Origin: Chryseobacterium soli
Lineage (GTDB): Bacteria; Bacteroidota; Bacteroidia; Flavobacteriales; Weeksellaceae
Direction: 5' to 3'
NCBI RefSeq assembly: GCF_000737705.1
Contig: NZ_JPRH01000010.1
Location: forward strand, 62,001-126,000
Length of the DNA stretch: 64,000 nucleotides
The notes beneath the pieces were generated by a model. The model was not told where the DNA came from. It saw nothing but the letters and a program-made list of their open reading frames with translations, and searched no databases. The translations under genes and the position numbers were made by a program. Below are positions 23,563 through 32,552 of this stretch, piece after piece (positions within the stretch are counted from its first letter, which is position 1; each line of letters opens with the position of its first letter).

Positions 23563-24564
23563 ATGAAAGAATTTTCTAAAGAGGTATACCTGAAGTGGTA
23601 TGAAGATATGACAATGTGGAGAAGGTTTGAAGATAAATGCCGTTCTCTTTATTTAAAACAAAAAATCAGAGGTTTTTTACATTTGTATAATGGACAGGAG
23701 GCTATACCTGCTGGTTTTACGCATGCAATGGATTTAACTAAGGACAGTATGATTACTGCTTACCGATGCCATATACATCCAATGGCAATGGGAGTAGACC
23801 CTAAGAGAATCATGGCAGAACTTTGCGGAAAAGCAACAGGAACATCCAGAGGTATGGGTGGTTCTATGCACATTTTCAGTAAAGAACACCGTTTCTATGG
23901 AGGTCATGGTATTGTAGGAGGACAAATTCCTTTAGGAGCTGGTATTGCTTTCGCAGATAAATTTTTCGATAGAAAGGCTGTAAATATCTGTTTCTTCGGA
24001 GACGGTGCAGCAAGACAAGGTTCCTTACATGAAACGTTTAATATGGCAATGAACTGGAAACTTCCGGTAGTATTTGTTGTAGAAAACAATCAGTACGCTA
24101 TGGGAACTTCTGTAAAAAGAACTGCTAATCACGAAGATATCTATAAATTAGGATTAGGTTACGAAATGCCTTGTCTTGCAGTAGATGCAATGGATCCTGA
24201 AAAAGTGGCAGAAGCTGCTTACGAGGCTATTGAAAGAGCAAGAAGAGGAGACGGACCTACATTCATAGAAGCAAGAACGTACCGTTACAGAGGACACTCT
24301 ATGTCTGATGCAGAACCGTACAGATCAAAAGAAGAAGTAGCTGTTCATAAAAATGATGACCCTATGGAATTGGTAAAATCAAGAATTTTAGCAAACAACT
24401 GGGCTACTGAACAAGAATTGGAAGCTATGGATAATAAATCAAGAGATTTTGTTGACGAATGTATTGAGTTCATGGAAAACTCTCCGTATCCGGATGCAGA
24501 GAAAGTGTATGAATACGTATATTCTCAGGAAAACTATCCGTTCTTAGACAAATTAGAAAACTAA
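23563..24564 (+). CDS. pdhA: Pyruvate dehydrogenase E1 component, alpha subunit
   Basis: A 333-residue thiamine-diphosphate enzyme subunit. The ThDP-Mg motif is GDGAARQGSLHETFNMAMNW...NN (GDG-x-NN), and the family signatures HIHPMAMG, GGSMHIFS and YRYRGHSMSD with its phosphorylation-loop-like segment are present. With an E1 beta subunit it decarboxylates pyruvate and acetylates the lipoyl groups of E2. The E2 gene follows after 116 bases; neither pdhB nor lpd is adjacent, so the beta subunit must be encoded elsewhere. Confidence 0.95.
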   Translation: MKEFSKEVYLKWYEDMTMWRRFEDKCRSLYLKQKIRGFLHLYNGQEAIPAGFTHAMDLTKDSMITAYRCHIHPMAMGVDPKRIMAELCGKATGTSRGMGGSMHIFSKEHRFYGGHGIVGGQIPLGAGIAFADKFFDRKAVNICFFGDGAARQGSLHETFNMAMNWKLPVVFVVENNQYAMGTSVKRTANHEDIYKLGLGYEMPCLAVDAMDPEKVAEAAYEAIERARRGDGPTFIEARTYRYRGHSMSDAEPYRSKEEVAVHKNDDPMELVKSRILANNWATEQELEAMDNKSRDFVDECIEFMENSPYPDAEKVYEYVYSQENYPFLDKLEN

Positions 24565-24680
24565 AAATAATATGAGATAGTGTGGTAATGTGCTAATTAG
24601 TTAATTAACATGTTCATTTCATTATCAGATTATCCAATTAATTCATTATCAAATTAACTCATTATCATATTAAATAAATT

Positions 24681-26297
24681 ATGGCAGAAGTAATTACAAT
24701 GCCTCGCCTTTCCGATACTATGACGGAAGGTAAAGTGGCGAAATGGCACAAGAAAGTAGGAGATAAAGTAAAAGAAGGAGATATTTTAGCTGAAATTGAA
24801 ACAGATAAAGCTGTTCAGGATTTCGAGTCTGAGATCGAAGGAACTCTTTTATACGTAGGTGTAGAAGAAGGCGCTGCAGCTGCTGTTGATTCTATTTTGG
24901 CAATCATTGGTAATGAAGGAGAAGATATTTCAGCATTGAAAGGAGGAAGTGCTCCTGCTGCTGGAGGTTCAGAAGAAAAAAAATCTGAAGAAGAATCCAA
25001 AACAGAAAATAATGCACCAAGTGCAGAAAAAACAACTGCGGAAGTACCTGCAGGCGTAGAAGTGATTACAATGCCAAGACTTTCTGATACCATGACAGAA
25101 GGTAAAGTAGCAAAATGGCATAAAAATGTAGGCGATACCGTAAAAGAAGGAGATCTTCTTGCTGAGATCGAAACAGATAAAGCAGTTCAGGATTTTGAAT
25201 CTGAATTTAATGGAGTATTATTGAAGCAAGGTGTTGAAGAAGGCGCTGGTGCTCCTGTAGATTCAGTATTAGCTATCATAGGGCCTGCAGGAACAGATGT
25301 TTCTGCGGTAGGTTCTGCAAAACCTGCGGCTCAGACTGCAGAAAAGCCGGCTGAACAAAAAGCTGAAGCTAAAACAGAAGAAAAGTCTGATGCTCCGGCA
25401 GTAAGTGCTTCATCTTCTGACAGAGTAGCAATTTCTCCTCTGGCTAAAAAAATAGCTCAGGAAAAAGGAGTTGATATTCATGGAATTCAAGGTTCCGGCG
25501 AAAACGGAAGAATTGTGAAGAAAGATATTGAAAACTATCAGCCTTCTCAAGCAACTCCTACTGCATCTGCTCCGGCAGCAAACGCAGCAGCACAGGTTGC
25601 CGTTAATTTCGTTCAGGGTCAGGATACGGAAAGCCAAAACTCTCAGGTAAGAAATATCATTGCAAAACGTCTTGCTGAAAGTAAATTCTCTGCTCCACAT
25701 TACTACCTGATGGTAGAAATCAATATGGATAAAGCCATTGTGGCAAGAAAAGAAATCAATTTATTACCGGATACTAAAATTTCTTTTAATGACATGATTA
25801 TTAAAGCGACAGCAGTTGCTTTGAGAAAACATCCACAGGTGAACTCTAGCTGGGCTGGAGACAAAATCATCCACAGAGGAAACATCAATGTTGGTGTAGC
25901 GGTAGCAATTCCTGACGGATTGGTAGTACCTGTACTTAAAAATACAGATCAGATGAACTATACCCAAATCTCTGCTGCGGTTAAAGATATGGCTGGAAGA
26001 GCTAAATCTAAAGGACTTAAAGCAAATGAAATGGAAGGTTCTACATTCTCAATCTCTAACCTGGGAATGTTCGGAATTGAAACATTCACAAGTATCATCA
26101 ACCAGCCGAACTCAGCTATTCTATCTGTAGGAGCTATTATCGAGAAGCCTATCGTGAAAGATGGACAGATTGTGGTTGGAAATATCATGAAGCTTTCATT
26201 AGCTTGTGACCATAGAGTAGTAGATGGGGCAACAGGAGCTCAGTTCTTACAAACTTTAAAAACATATCTGGAAAATCCTTTAACTTTGTTACTGTAA
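24681..26297 (+). CDS. pdhC: Pyruvate dehydrogenase E2, dihydrolipoyl acetyltransferase
   Basis: A 538-residue acyltransferase. Two nearly identical lipoyl domains carry lipoylation lysines K43 and K167 (ETDKAVQDFES in each). Ala/Pro/Glu-rich linkers separate them from an E3/E1-binding domain (SPLAKKIAQEKGVDIHGIQG) and the catalytic core, which ends with the active-site DHRVVDG. It transfers acetyl to CoA in the cytoplasmic pyruvate dehydrogenase complex. It lies behind pdhA and ends at a terminator. Confidence 0.95.
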   Translation: MAEVITMPRLSDTMTEGKVAKWHKKVGDKVKEGDILAEIETDKAVQDFESEIEGTLLYVGVEEGAAAAVDSILAIIGNEGEDISALKGGSAPAAGGSEEKKSEEESKTENNAPSAEKTTAEVPAGVEVITMPRLSDTMTEGKVAKWHKNVGDTVKEGDLLAEIETDKAVQDFESEFNGVLLKQGVEEGAGAPVDSVLAIIGPAGTDVSAVGSAKPAAQTAEKPAEQKAEAKTEEKSDAPAVSASSSDRVAISPLAKKIAQEKGVDIHGIQGSGENGRIVKKDIENYQPSQATPTASAPAANAAAQVAVNFVQGQDTESQNSQVRNIIAKRLAESKFSAPHYYLMVEINMDKAIVARKEINLLPDTKISFNDMIIKATAVALRKHPQVNSSWAGDKIIHRGNINVGVAVAIPDGLVVPVLKNTDQMNYTQISAAVKDMAGRAKSKGLKANEMEGSTFSISNLGMFGIETFTSIINQPNSAILSVGAIIEKPIVKDGQIVVGNIMKLSLACDHRVVDGATGAQFLQTLKTYLENPLTLLL

Positions 26298-26318
26298 TTA
26301 TCTAGTATATAGAATATT

Positions 26319-26346
26319 AAAACCTCTCATTTCGAGAGGTTTTTTG
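26319..26346 (+). terminator. Terminator of pdhA-pdhC
   Basis: AAAACCTCTC / GAGAGGTTTT stem, five-base loop, T-run. Confidence 0.88.
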
Positions 26347-26390
26347 TTTTTATAATACTAAATTATATACGAAATGTTTAGTTGGAAACA

Positions 26391-26423
26391 TTTTGTATAC
26401 ATCATCTATATTCACTATTTTTG
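26391..26423 (+). promoter_or_regulatory. Promoter of lolD; leaderless arrangement
   Basis: TTTTG (26391-26395), 20 bases, then TATTTTTG (26416-26423). The ATG follows after four bases, which is where the transcript itself should begin. Confidence 0.65.
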
Positions 26424-26427
26424 ATTT

Positions 26428-27096
26428 ATGATTAAAGCAAAAAATGTCCATAAGTTTTATGGGAATTTAGAAGTATTAAAAGGTGTTGATATCCATATCA
26501 AAACAGGAGAAGTTGTTTCAATTGTTGGAGAATCAGGAGCTGGTAAATCTACGCTTTTACAAATTTTGGGAACATTAGACCTTCCCAGTAATTCCCATAA
26601 ATATGGAACAGAGCTTGAAATAGCTGGAGAATCATTTATTAATATGAATGATAAACAGCTTTCTAAATTCAGAAACCAGAATATCGGTTTTGTATTTCAG
26701 TTTCATCAATTGCTTCCGGAATTTACTGCGATAGAAAATGTATTGCTGCCGACCAAAATAGGCGGAGCCAATGAAAAAGAAGCGATTGAAAAAGCATATG
26801 CTTTGTTTGAGGATCTAAAGATTGAACAAAGACTTCACCATAAACCCAACCAGTTATCGGGAGGAGAGGCACAGCGTGTAGCAGTGGCAAGAGCATTAAT
26901 TAATTCCCCGAAAATTATCTTTGCGGATGAACCTACAGGTAACCTTGATTCAAAAAATGCTGATGATCTTCACCGATTATTTTTTGATTTAAGAGACAAA
27001 TATGACCAGACTTTTGTTATTGTAACACATAATCCGAATCTTGCAGAAATTACGGACAGAAAACTCATAATGAAAGACGGATTGATTGTTGAATAA
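26428..27096 (+). CDS. lolD: ABC transporter ATPase, LolD type
   Basis: A 222-residue nucleotide-binding protein of the MacB/LolD class. Walker A is GESGAGKST, the signature is LSGGEAQRVAVARAL and Walker B is IIFADEPTGNLDS. With LolC/E-type membrane partners it releases lipoproteins from the inner membrane for transport to the outer membrane; no permease gene is adjacent, as is usual in Flavobacteriia. It has its own promoter and precedes an L,D-transpeptidase gene by 14 bases. Confidence 0.88.
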   Translation: MIKAKNVHKFYGNLEVLKGVDIHIKTGEVVSIVGESGAGKSTLLQILGTLDLPSNSHKYGTELEIAGESFINMNDKQLSKFRNQNIGFVFQFHQLLPEFTAIENVLLPTKIGGANEKEAIEKAYALFEDLKIEQRLHHKPNQLSGGEAQRVAVARALINSPKIIFADEPTGNLDSKNADDLHRLFFDLRDKYDQTFVIVTHNPNLAEITDRKLIMKDGLIVE

Positions 27097-27110
27097 ATAC
27101 AGCTTTACCC

Positions 27111-27689
27111 ATGATGAAACAATGTATCCTTCTGTTCCTTTTTATTATTTCCTGTACCAAAGCTGAGTCACAGAATATACATACTTTAGATATTCCTAAG
27201 TATAGAATTTTAGAAATAAGGGATTATTTGAAAGGGAAAAATTATAATCAGGATATAGCTGTTTTTATCAATTTTAAAGTACCCTCAGGAAAGTACCGTT
27301 ATTTTTTCTATGATTTAAAAAATGATAAAATTCTGCAAAAAGCAGTCGTTTCACATGGTTCAGGTTCGGTAATTCCCCATTCAAATGCACTTAAATTTAG
27401 CAATATTGAAGGTTCCTATCAGTCTTCCTTAGGGAAATATGAAATCAGGGAAAGTTATGTAGGGAAATTTGGCAAATCATATCGGCTGAATGGGTTGGAT
27501 ACGACCAATGATAATGCGATGAGCAGGGCAATTATTCTTCATTCCTATAGCTGTATTCCAGATAAAGAAAGTGAAGCTCCGGCTTGTTTAAGTTTAGGGT
27601 GTCCGATGCTTTCACAGAATGCTTTTAACCAAACAGCAAAATATATAGACCAGTCAAAGCTGCCTATTGTTTTATATGCCTTTTATTAA
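27111..27689 (+). CDS. Exported L,D-transpeptidase-like protein (YkuD_2)
   Basis: A 192-residue protein with an N-terminal signal; FIISC at residues 11-15 resembles a lipobox, but cleavage after AES-Q is also possible. The catalytic region has H144 (ILHSYSC) and C164 in SLGCPML, the L,D-transpeptidase motif as found in the YkuD_2 family. It probably forms 3-3 crosslinks or anchors proteins on peptidoglycan. Two start ATGs are adjacent (27111, 27114). It is probably co-transcribed with lolD. Confidence 0.82.
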   Translation: MMKQCILLFLFIISCTKAESQNIHTLDIPKYRILEIRDYLKGKNYNQDIAVFINFKVPSGKYRYFFYDLKNDKILQKAVVSHGSGSVIPHSNALKFSNIEGSYQSSLGKYEIRESYVGKFGKSYRLNGLDTTNDNAMSRAIILHSYSCIPDKESEAPACLSLGCPMLSQNAFNQTAKYIDQSKLPIVLYAFY

Positions 27690-27720
27690 GAATCTATTTC
27701 CCACCCTATAATTCAAGAAA

Positions 27721-28398
27721 ATGTCAATAAAATTTTTAGCAGAAGACGACCGACCAAGAGAAAAATTTTTACAGAAAGGTAAGAATTCACTTTCTGATTC
27801 CGAATTATTGGCTATCATCATGGGAAGTGGAAACAAAGATGAAACAGCAGTAGAGCTGGCCAGGAAAATTTTGACTTCTGTAAATAACAGTTGGCACCAT
27901 CTGAGTATGCTTTCAGCAAAAGATCTTATGAAGTTTAAAGGAATAGGAGAGGTAAAAGCTATTTCTATTGCCGTTGCGCTGGAGATCGGAAGAAGAAGAG
28001 CAAGTCAGGAAATTCCCGAAAAATCTTTAATAGCAAACAGTAATGATGCCTATGCCATTCTTAAAAACCATTTATCGGATCTCAGAACAGAAGAATTTTG
28101 GGCTATTTTTCTTAACCAGAGCAATAAAGTGATTCATATTTCTCAACTGACTCATGGTGGTATAAGCCAATCCATCGTTGATGTAAGAATTCTTTTTAAA
28201 ACTGCATTGGATCACTTCTCAACAGGAATTATTATTGCACATAATCACCCTTCAGGAGGTCTAAAACCAAGCAAAGAAGATCTGAGCATTACCCAAAAAA
28301 TTAAAGAAGGAGGAAAAACATTGAGTATCCAGCTGTTAGATCATCTGATTATTACACAGGACTCATATTTTAGTTTCTCAGATGAAGGATTATTATGA
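27721..28398 (+). CDS. radC: RadC-family JAB/MPN-domain protein
   Basis: A 225-residue protein with an N-terminal helix-hairpin-helix region (LMKFKGIGEVKAISI) and a C-terminal MPN domain whose metal motif is AHNHPSGGLKPSKED. Named after E. coli radC, but its role in repair is doubtful and the biochemical activity unknown. Its stop codon overlaps the start of the next gene (ATGA), so it is translationally coupled to it. Confidence 0.93.
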   Translation: MSIKFLAEDDRPREKFLQKGKNSLSDSELLAIIMGSGNKDETAVELARKILTSVNNSWHHLSMLSAKDLMKFKGIGEVKAISIAVALEIGRRRASQEIPEKSLIANSNDAYAILKNHLSDLRTEEFWAIFLNQSNKVIHISQLTHGGISQSIVDVRILFKTALDHFSTGIIIAHNHPSGGLKPSKEDLSITQKIKEGGKTLSIQLLDHLIITQDSYFSFSDEGLL

Positions 28399-29309
28399 TT
28401 AGAAGATTGAAATACCATGAAATTGATTTTGTTAAGTATCAAAAAACATTGTCCGGGGCATGCCAGCTTTCAGACTTTGCTCAAAAAGAATTTTTAAACA
28501 TTGTTGCAGGTAAAAACTGGGGACTACTTGTATATGGGGATTATGAAGCTGTAATGCCTGTTGCGTGGTCAAATAATTTTGGAATCAAGATTGTACAGAT
28601 GCCTATTCTCTGTCACCAATTGGGAGTTTTTTCCAAAGAAGACAATATTGAAATCAATCATCAGTTTTATCTGTTCTTAATGGAGAATTTCGCGATTTCA
28701 TATTATGCTTTTAATAAAGACAATGGTTTTCCGATTGATCTTCAACAGAAAAAATCCTACAAAATTGCGAAGAATACTTATGAAAATGTAAAGAAAAACT
28801 ATCATATTCACAGGCGAAGAAATGTAAGACATACAGCAGATATTAAAGAATTTGCTGATTTTAAAAAGAATATAATTCCCGGGGAAAAAATAGAAGATTT
28901 TTTTCTGGAAAATATAAAGGGAATTAAAAGCTTATCACTAAGGAAAAAATATTGGAATGTTATTAAAAAACTGATTGAAGCAGGTTTTTTTAGAACGTGC
29001 CAGTTGACCTATAAAGATGAATTAAAGTCTTTTGCCGGCATCTACAGTTCTAAACAGGCCAATTACCTAAGCATCTTTATCAGTACTGTAAAACTGGAGA
29101 ATAAAAATATCCCTTCTATTATTATAGATGATGAGTTGCAGCATTCCATAGCAGATAAAGATTTTGATTTTATGGGAAGTAACGTTCCCAATGTAGCGGC
29201 CTTCAATGAAAGATTTGGGGCAGAAGTATATTATTTTTCAATTTTAGTTAATAAAAAACTGAATGTTATCATTAAAGTCATTAAGTTATACTTCAGAAAA
29301 AACAGGTAA
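28395..29309 (+). CDS. GNAT/FemAB-like protein of unknown substrate
   Basis: A 304-residue cytoplasmic protein. The HRRRNVRHT segment and the ending DFMGSNVPNVAAFNERFGAEVYYF follow the pattern of GNAT-fold FemAB-like transferases, which move an amino acid or acyl group onto cell-wall or lipid precursors. No other domain is visible. It overlaps radC by four bases and is followed after 22 bases by a PhyH-type dioxygenase, so the two may act on the same product. The substrate cannot be read from the sequence. Confidence 0.65.
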   Translation: MIRRLKYHEIDFVKYQKTLSGACQLSDFAQKEFLNIVAGKNWGLLVYGDYEAVMPVAWSNNFGIKIVQMPILCHQLGVFSKEDNIEINHQFYLFLMENFAISYYAFNKDNGFPIDLQQKKSYKIAKNTYENVKKNYHIHRRRNVRHTADIKEFADFKKNIIPGEKIEDFFLENIKGIKSLSLRKKYWNVIKKLIEAGFFRTCQLTYKDELKSFAGIYSSKQANYLSIFISTVKLENKNIPSIIIDDELQHSIADKDFDFMGSNVPNVAAFNERFGAEVYYFSILVNKKLNVIIKVIKLYFRKNR

Positions 29310-29331
29310 TTTTATATCAAAATAATCAATC

Positions 29332-30264
29332 ATGCTAAAATTTATTAGAAATTACAAGCTTCCCTATATTGTTTATAATTACTTCCATAAAGATAAACTA
29401 AAACATAATATTCCCCTTTATAAAAAATATGGGGTAGATAAAAAATATTATTCTCCGATTTCAAGTTCAGACTTTTCTCATCTTCCGGATTCTGAAAGAA
29501 AAATAGATCAAAATAAGCTCACTAATACAGATTTTTTTAAAAACTTATCAAAAGAAAATCAGGAAAGTACTCTTCGGTATGATGAAAATGGATATTTGGT
29601 CCTCAGAAATTTTTTACGTCCCGAAGATGCTGATAAAATCAATGAAGAAGTAGATCAATTAGTGAAAGATGGAACATTGAAGTTCCACTACGGAGGAAAG
29701 CTGATGTTTGCCATCCATCATTCCGAAATTATCAAAAGAATTGGAGCCGACCAAAAACTGCTGGACTTTTTATCTGTTTTGCTGGATGGAAAAGCCAAAC
29801 TTTTTCAAAGTATCAATTTCATTAATGGAAGCCAGCAGAAAACACATTCAGATAGCATTCACATGACCACTTATCCTCTGGGAGGACTTTTAGGGGTATG
29901 GATAGCTTTAGAGGATGTTGATGAGAATAACGGGGCTCTTCATTATATCCCTAAAAGCCATAAATTACCCTACTTTTTAAATTCTGATTATGATAATGAA
30001 GGAAATGCTTTTAGAATTGGTAAAAAGAGCTATAAAGCATACGAAGAATTCCTTGAGAATAAAGTAAAAGAGTTAGGACTTAAGAAAGAAATTTTTAAAG
30101 CAAAAAAAGGAGATTTGTTGATTTGGCACGCTAATATCTTACATGGAGGAGAACCTCATTTAGACAAGAACAGGACGAGAAAAAGCCTCGTATATCACAT
30201 TTTTGATGAAAACAGTGTATGTTATCATGAAGTAACGCAAAGACCTGCTTTATTTGAGTTGTAA
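29332..30264 (+). CDS. Phytanoyl-CoA dioxygenase (PhyH) family oxygenase
   Basis: A 310-residue Fe(II)/2-oxoglutarate-dependent oxygenase. The iron ligands fit H-x-D in KTHSDSIHM and the distal His in WHANILHGGEPH, with the 2-oxoglutarate-binding Arg in NRTRKSLVYHIF. GVWIALEDVDENNGALHYIPKSH is the family's central block. It hydroxylates an unidentified small molecule in the cytoplasm. It follows the FemAB-like gene and is probably in its operon. Confidence 0.88.
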   Translation: MLKFIRNYKLPYIVYNYFHKDKLKHNIPLYKKYGVDKKYYSPISSSDFSHLPDSERKIDQNKLTNTDFFKNLSKENQESTLRYDENGYLVLRNFLRPEDADKINEEVDQLVKDGTLKFHYGGKLMFAIHHSEIIKRIGADQKLLDFLSVLLDGKAKLFQSINFINGSQQKTHSDSIHMTTYPLGGLLGVWIALEDVDENNGALHYIPKSHKLPYFLNSDYDNEGNAFRIGKKSYKAYEEFLENKVKELGLKKEIFKAKKGDLLIWHANILHGGEPHLDKNRTRKSLVYHIFDENSVCYHEVTQRPALFEL

Positions 30265-30287
30265 TTCAGAAAATATTAGTAATTTTG
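30253..30287 (+). promoter_or_regulatory. Promoter of the 30299 gene
   Basis: TTTG (30253-30256) or TTG (30259-30261) lies 23 or 18 bases before TAATTTTG (30280-30287). It overlaps the 3' end of the PhyH gene and is 11 bases from the ATG. Confidence 0.5.
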
Positions 30288-30298
30288 CCACCTAAATT

Positions 30299-30811
30299 AT
30301 GGCAAATTTTTCAGAATATCTACCATATGCTTTTGCATTGATTATCGCAATCCCTTTCCTGGTTTTGCTGAGACAGTTTGTACATTCGTATATTACCCTT
30401 AAAAATCAGGAGATCAAGCTGCTTTCGGTAAAATCAAATTCTGAAAATAAAACCCATTCCTACGAAAGAATGACCCTTTTTCTGGAACGGATGAAGCCAT
30501 CCAACCTTATCCAGAATTTTGATAAAAAGCTGGCCGTTCATGAATTTATTTTCTTAACTGAAAAGACGATCAATGAAGAATTTGATTATAATTCTTCACA
30601 ACAGCTTTACATCACTAAAAATTCATGGAAAAATATTGTAGATTCTAAAAATGCCATCATAGATCTGCTTCATTCAACCTACGAAGAACTTAATAACAAT
30701 CCCGATCTGGAGGAGTTTAAGACTGTTTTTATCATGGGGTATATGAATGGAGACGATTATATTGCTGCAACAATAGAAGATTTAAGAAGAGAAATTTTAA
30801 TAATAACATAA
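30299..30811 (+). CDS. Hypothetical membrane-anchored protein, 170 aa
   Basis: One N-terminal hydrophobic segment (FALIIAIPFLVLLRQFV) followed by a charged, mainly helical domain that ends DLRREILIIT. It resembles small proteins conserved next to ppa in Flavobacteriia, but I know no function. It precedes ppa by 17 bases and has its own promoter, so it probably forms an operon with the pyrophosphatase. Confidence 0.7.
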   Translation: MANFSEYLPYAFALIIAIPFLVLLRQFVHSYITLKNQEIKLLSVKSNSENKTHSYERMTLFLERMKPSNLIQNFDKKLAVHEFIFLTEKTINEEFDYNSSQQLYITKNSWKNIVDSKNAIIDLLHSTYEELNNNPDLEEFKTVFIMGYMNGDDYIAATIEDLRREILIIT

Positions 30812-30828
30812 AAAATAACAAATAAATA

Positions 30829-31440
30829 ATGATTCCAAATTTTAAAGCACATCCATGGCATGGAGTTTCTGCAGGAGAAGATGCGCCAAATGTTGTTAAC
30901 GTATTCGTGGAAATCGTTCCTTCTGATACTATCAAATATGAAGTAGATAAAGAAACAGGATATTTAAAGGTAGACAGGCCACAAAAATTTTCAAATATTA
31001 TTCCGGCATTATACGGTTTTGTTCCTAGAACATATTGTGATAATGAAGTAATGAAATTAGCTGTTGAAAGCGGTGCAAGCGATGTAACGACAGGAGATCA
31101 TGATCCATTGGATATCTGTGTTTTAAGTTCTCACAATATTCACGGAGGAGGTTTATTTATGGAAGCTATTCCAATCGGTGGTTTCAAAATGATCGATGGT
31201 GGGGAAGCAGATGATAAGATCGTTGCCGTTATGGTAGGAGATCACGCTTTTGGACACTTCAGAGATATCGCTGAATTACCGGATGCTGAAGTAAAAAGAT
31301 TGATGCATTATTTCTTAACGTACAAAAACTTACCGGATGAGCCTGCAAAATGCAGAATTCAGGAAGTGTACGGAGTAGAGCATGCTAAGAAAGTGATCAA
31401 AGCATCTCAGAAAGATTACGCAGACAAATTCGGAGGATAA
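30829..31440 (+). CDS. ppa: Soluble inorganic pyrophosphatase, family I
   Basis: A 203-residue cytoplasmic enzyme that hydrolyses pyrophosphate to two phosphates and so drives biosynthetic reactions. The family block ALYGFVPRTYCDNE and the metal-binding DHDPLDICVLSS are present, with a second acidic motif in GGEADDKIVAVM. A membrane pyrophosphatase gene lies 3 kb downstream, so the cell has two ways of using pyrophosphate. It ends at a strong terminator. Confidence 0.93.
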   Translation: MIPNFKAHPWHGVSAGEDAPNVVNVFVEIVPSDTIKYEVDKETGYLKVDRPQKFSNIIPALYGFVPRTYCDNEVMKLAVESGASDVTTGDHDPLDICVLSSHNIHGGGLFMEAIPIGGFKMIDGGEADDKIVAVMVGDHAFGHFRDIAELPDAEVKRLMHYFLTYKNLPDEPAKCRIQEVYGVEHAKKVIKASQKDYADKFGG

Positions 31441-31461
31441 AATTCCGTATACAGATTAATA

Positions 31462-31492
31462 AAAAGACAGATGAATTTCATCTGTCTTTTTT
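31462..31492. terminator. Terminator of ppa, convergent with the outer-membrane protein gene
   Basis: AAAAGACAGATGA / TCATCTGTCTTTT with a three-base loop and a T-run. Confidence 0.9.
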
Positions 31493-31519
31493 GTTTTTAA
31501 GTTTTTTGATAATAAGATT

Positions 31520-32479
31520 TTAATGGCCACCGGAAGGAATTAAAAAATTTACACCTACCTGAATGGCTATTCCCGCAAATCGGTTTTCAGCGGCGAAATT
31601 TTGGGTAATTCTGCCCATAAGACCAATTTTCATGGGAATGATCCAGTAAGAACCAAAGGCCCCGATTCCGGCAATCTGATCAGAAGCAAAACCTCCGTTT
31701 GTTCCTTTATCGTCACTTATCTGGGTGCTGTAATGCCCGAACATTCCTATTTCATCACCTCGTGTGTCCAATACATAAGATCCGCCGGCATCCACCGTGA
31801 AATGGCTGCCTTCTTTAAAATCAGTATTTTTCTGCCATTGATTGATTTCCAGGGTGGTAGCAATGCTGATATTGGTCTTAGAAGTGGGCTTTACTTTACC
31901 TGCAATCCGGATATTATGCGACCAATAACCATGTCCGCCATTGTCAGGATCATTAGGTTTGTACTTTCCTGTAGGCGCCCAAACCCCATAATTTAAAGCA
32001 TAGCTGAATTTTCCTTTCGTCCAGGACAACCATACAGGCTGGATGTACATATCACCGATTCCAATGCTTTTATTGGTGAAAACATAGCTTCCGGAACCTG
32101 TTTGACTGGAGTAATAATCTAAAGCAATATCAGCGGTTGGACTGTTCAGGGTCGGAATAATCATCATGCCCCAATTTGCTCCTAAAATTTTACCCTTGCC
32201 ACCATAAATAGCCATGAGTATAAAAGAATGGGTTTTCACATTTTGTTTAAGAGTAAGCTCCGTAGGATTTCCGGGAGTTGGATTGATCAGCTGATCTGAT
32301 TTTTTACCCGAAGCATTGTGATAATTCATATCTGCATAACCATACCAGACAGGAATAATCCATCCTGGATGGGGTGCAAAATAATCATTGGGATTAAATG
32401 AGGAACCATTATAATGTCCCTGGGCAGAAATAGCTGTTCCCAGCAAAAGCGCTGCCAATAAAGTAATCTTTTGTTTCAT
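31520..32479 (-). CDS. Outer-membrane beta-barrel of the phenol_MetA/SphA family
   Basis: A 319-residue exported protein with signal peptide MKQKITLLAALLLGTAISAQ. The mature part has alternating strands with repeated blocks such as GIGDMYIQPVWLSW, YALNYGVWAPTGKY and GHGYWSHNI, characteristic of the MetA-pathway/SphA transporter family. It should form an outer-membrane channel for hydrophobic or aromatic compounds. It is a single gene. Confidence 0.82.
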   Translation of the reverse strand: MKQKITLLAALLLGTAISAQGHYNGSSFNPNDYFAPHPGWIIPVWYGYADMNYHNASGKKSDQLINPTPGNPTELTLKQNVKTHSFILMAIYGGKGKILGANWGMMIIPTLNSPTADIALDYYSSQTGSGSYVFTNKSIGIGDMYIQPVWLSWTKGKFSYALNYGVWAPTGKYKPNDPDNGGHGYWSHNIRIAGKVKPTSKTNISIATTLEINQWQKNTDFKEGSHFTVDAGGSYVLDTRGDEIGMFGHYSTQISDDKGTNGGFASDQIAGIGAFGSYWIIPMKIGLMGRITQNFAAENRFAGIAIQVGVNFLIPSGGH

Positions 32480-32552
32480 ATTGTGTGTTTTTGTATGGTG
32501 TATAAATAGAGTAAGGATTCGTTTCAGGCGTTCATACCAACAAAAAAATGTT

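Noticed and set aside
24565..24680. Repeated ATTATC/TTAATT stretches between pdhA and pdhC
   Set aside because: Simple low-complexity AT sequence in a short spacer; no arms or spacing that point to a functional site.
23563..26297. Complete pyruvate dehydrogenase operon
   Set aside because: Only E1 alpha and E2 are present; E1 beta is absent and the lpd gene in the window is 16 kb away with a thiolase, so I do not call it a complete operon.
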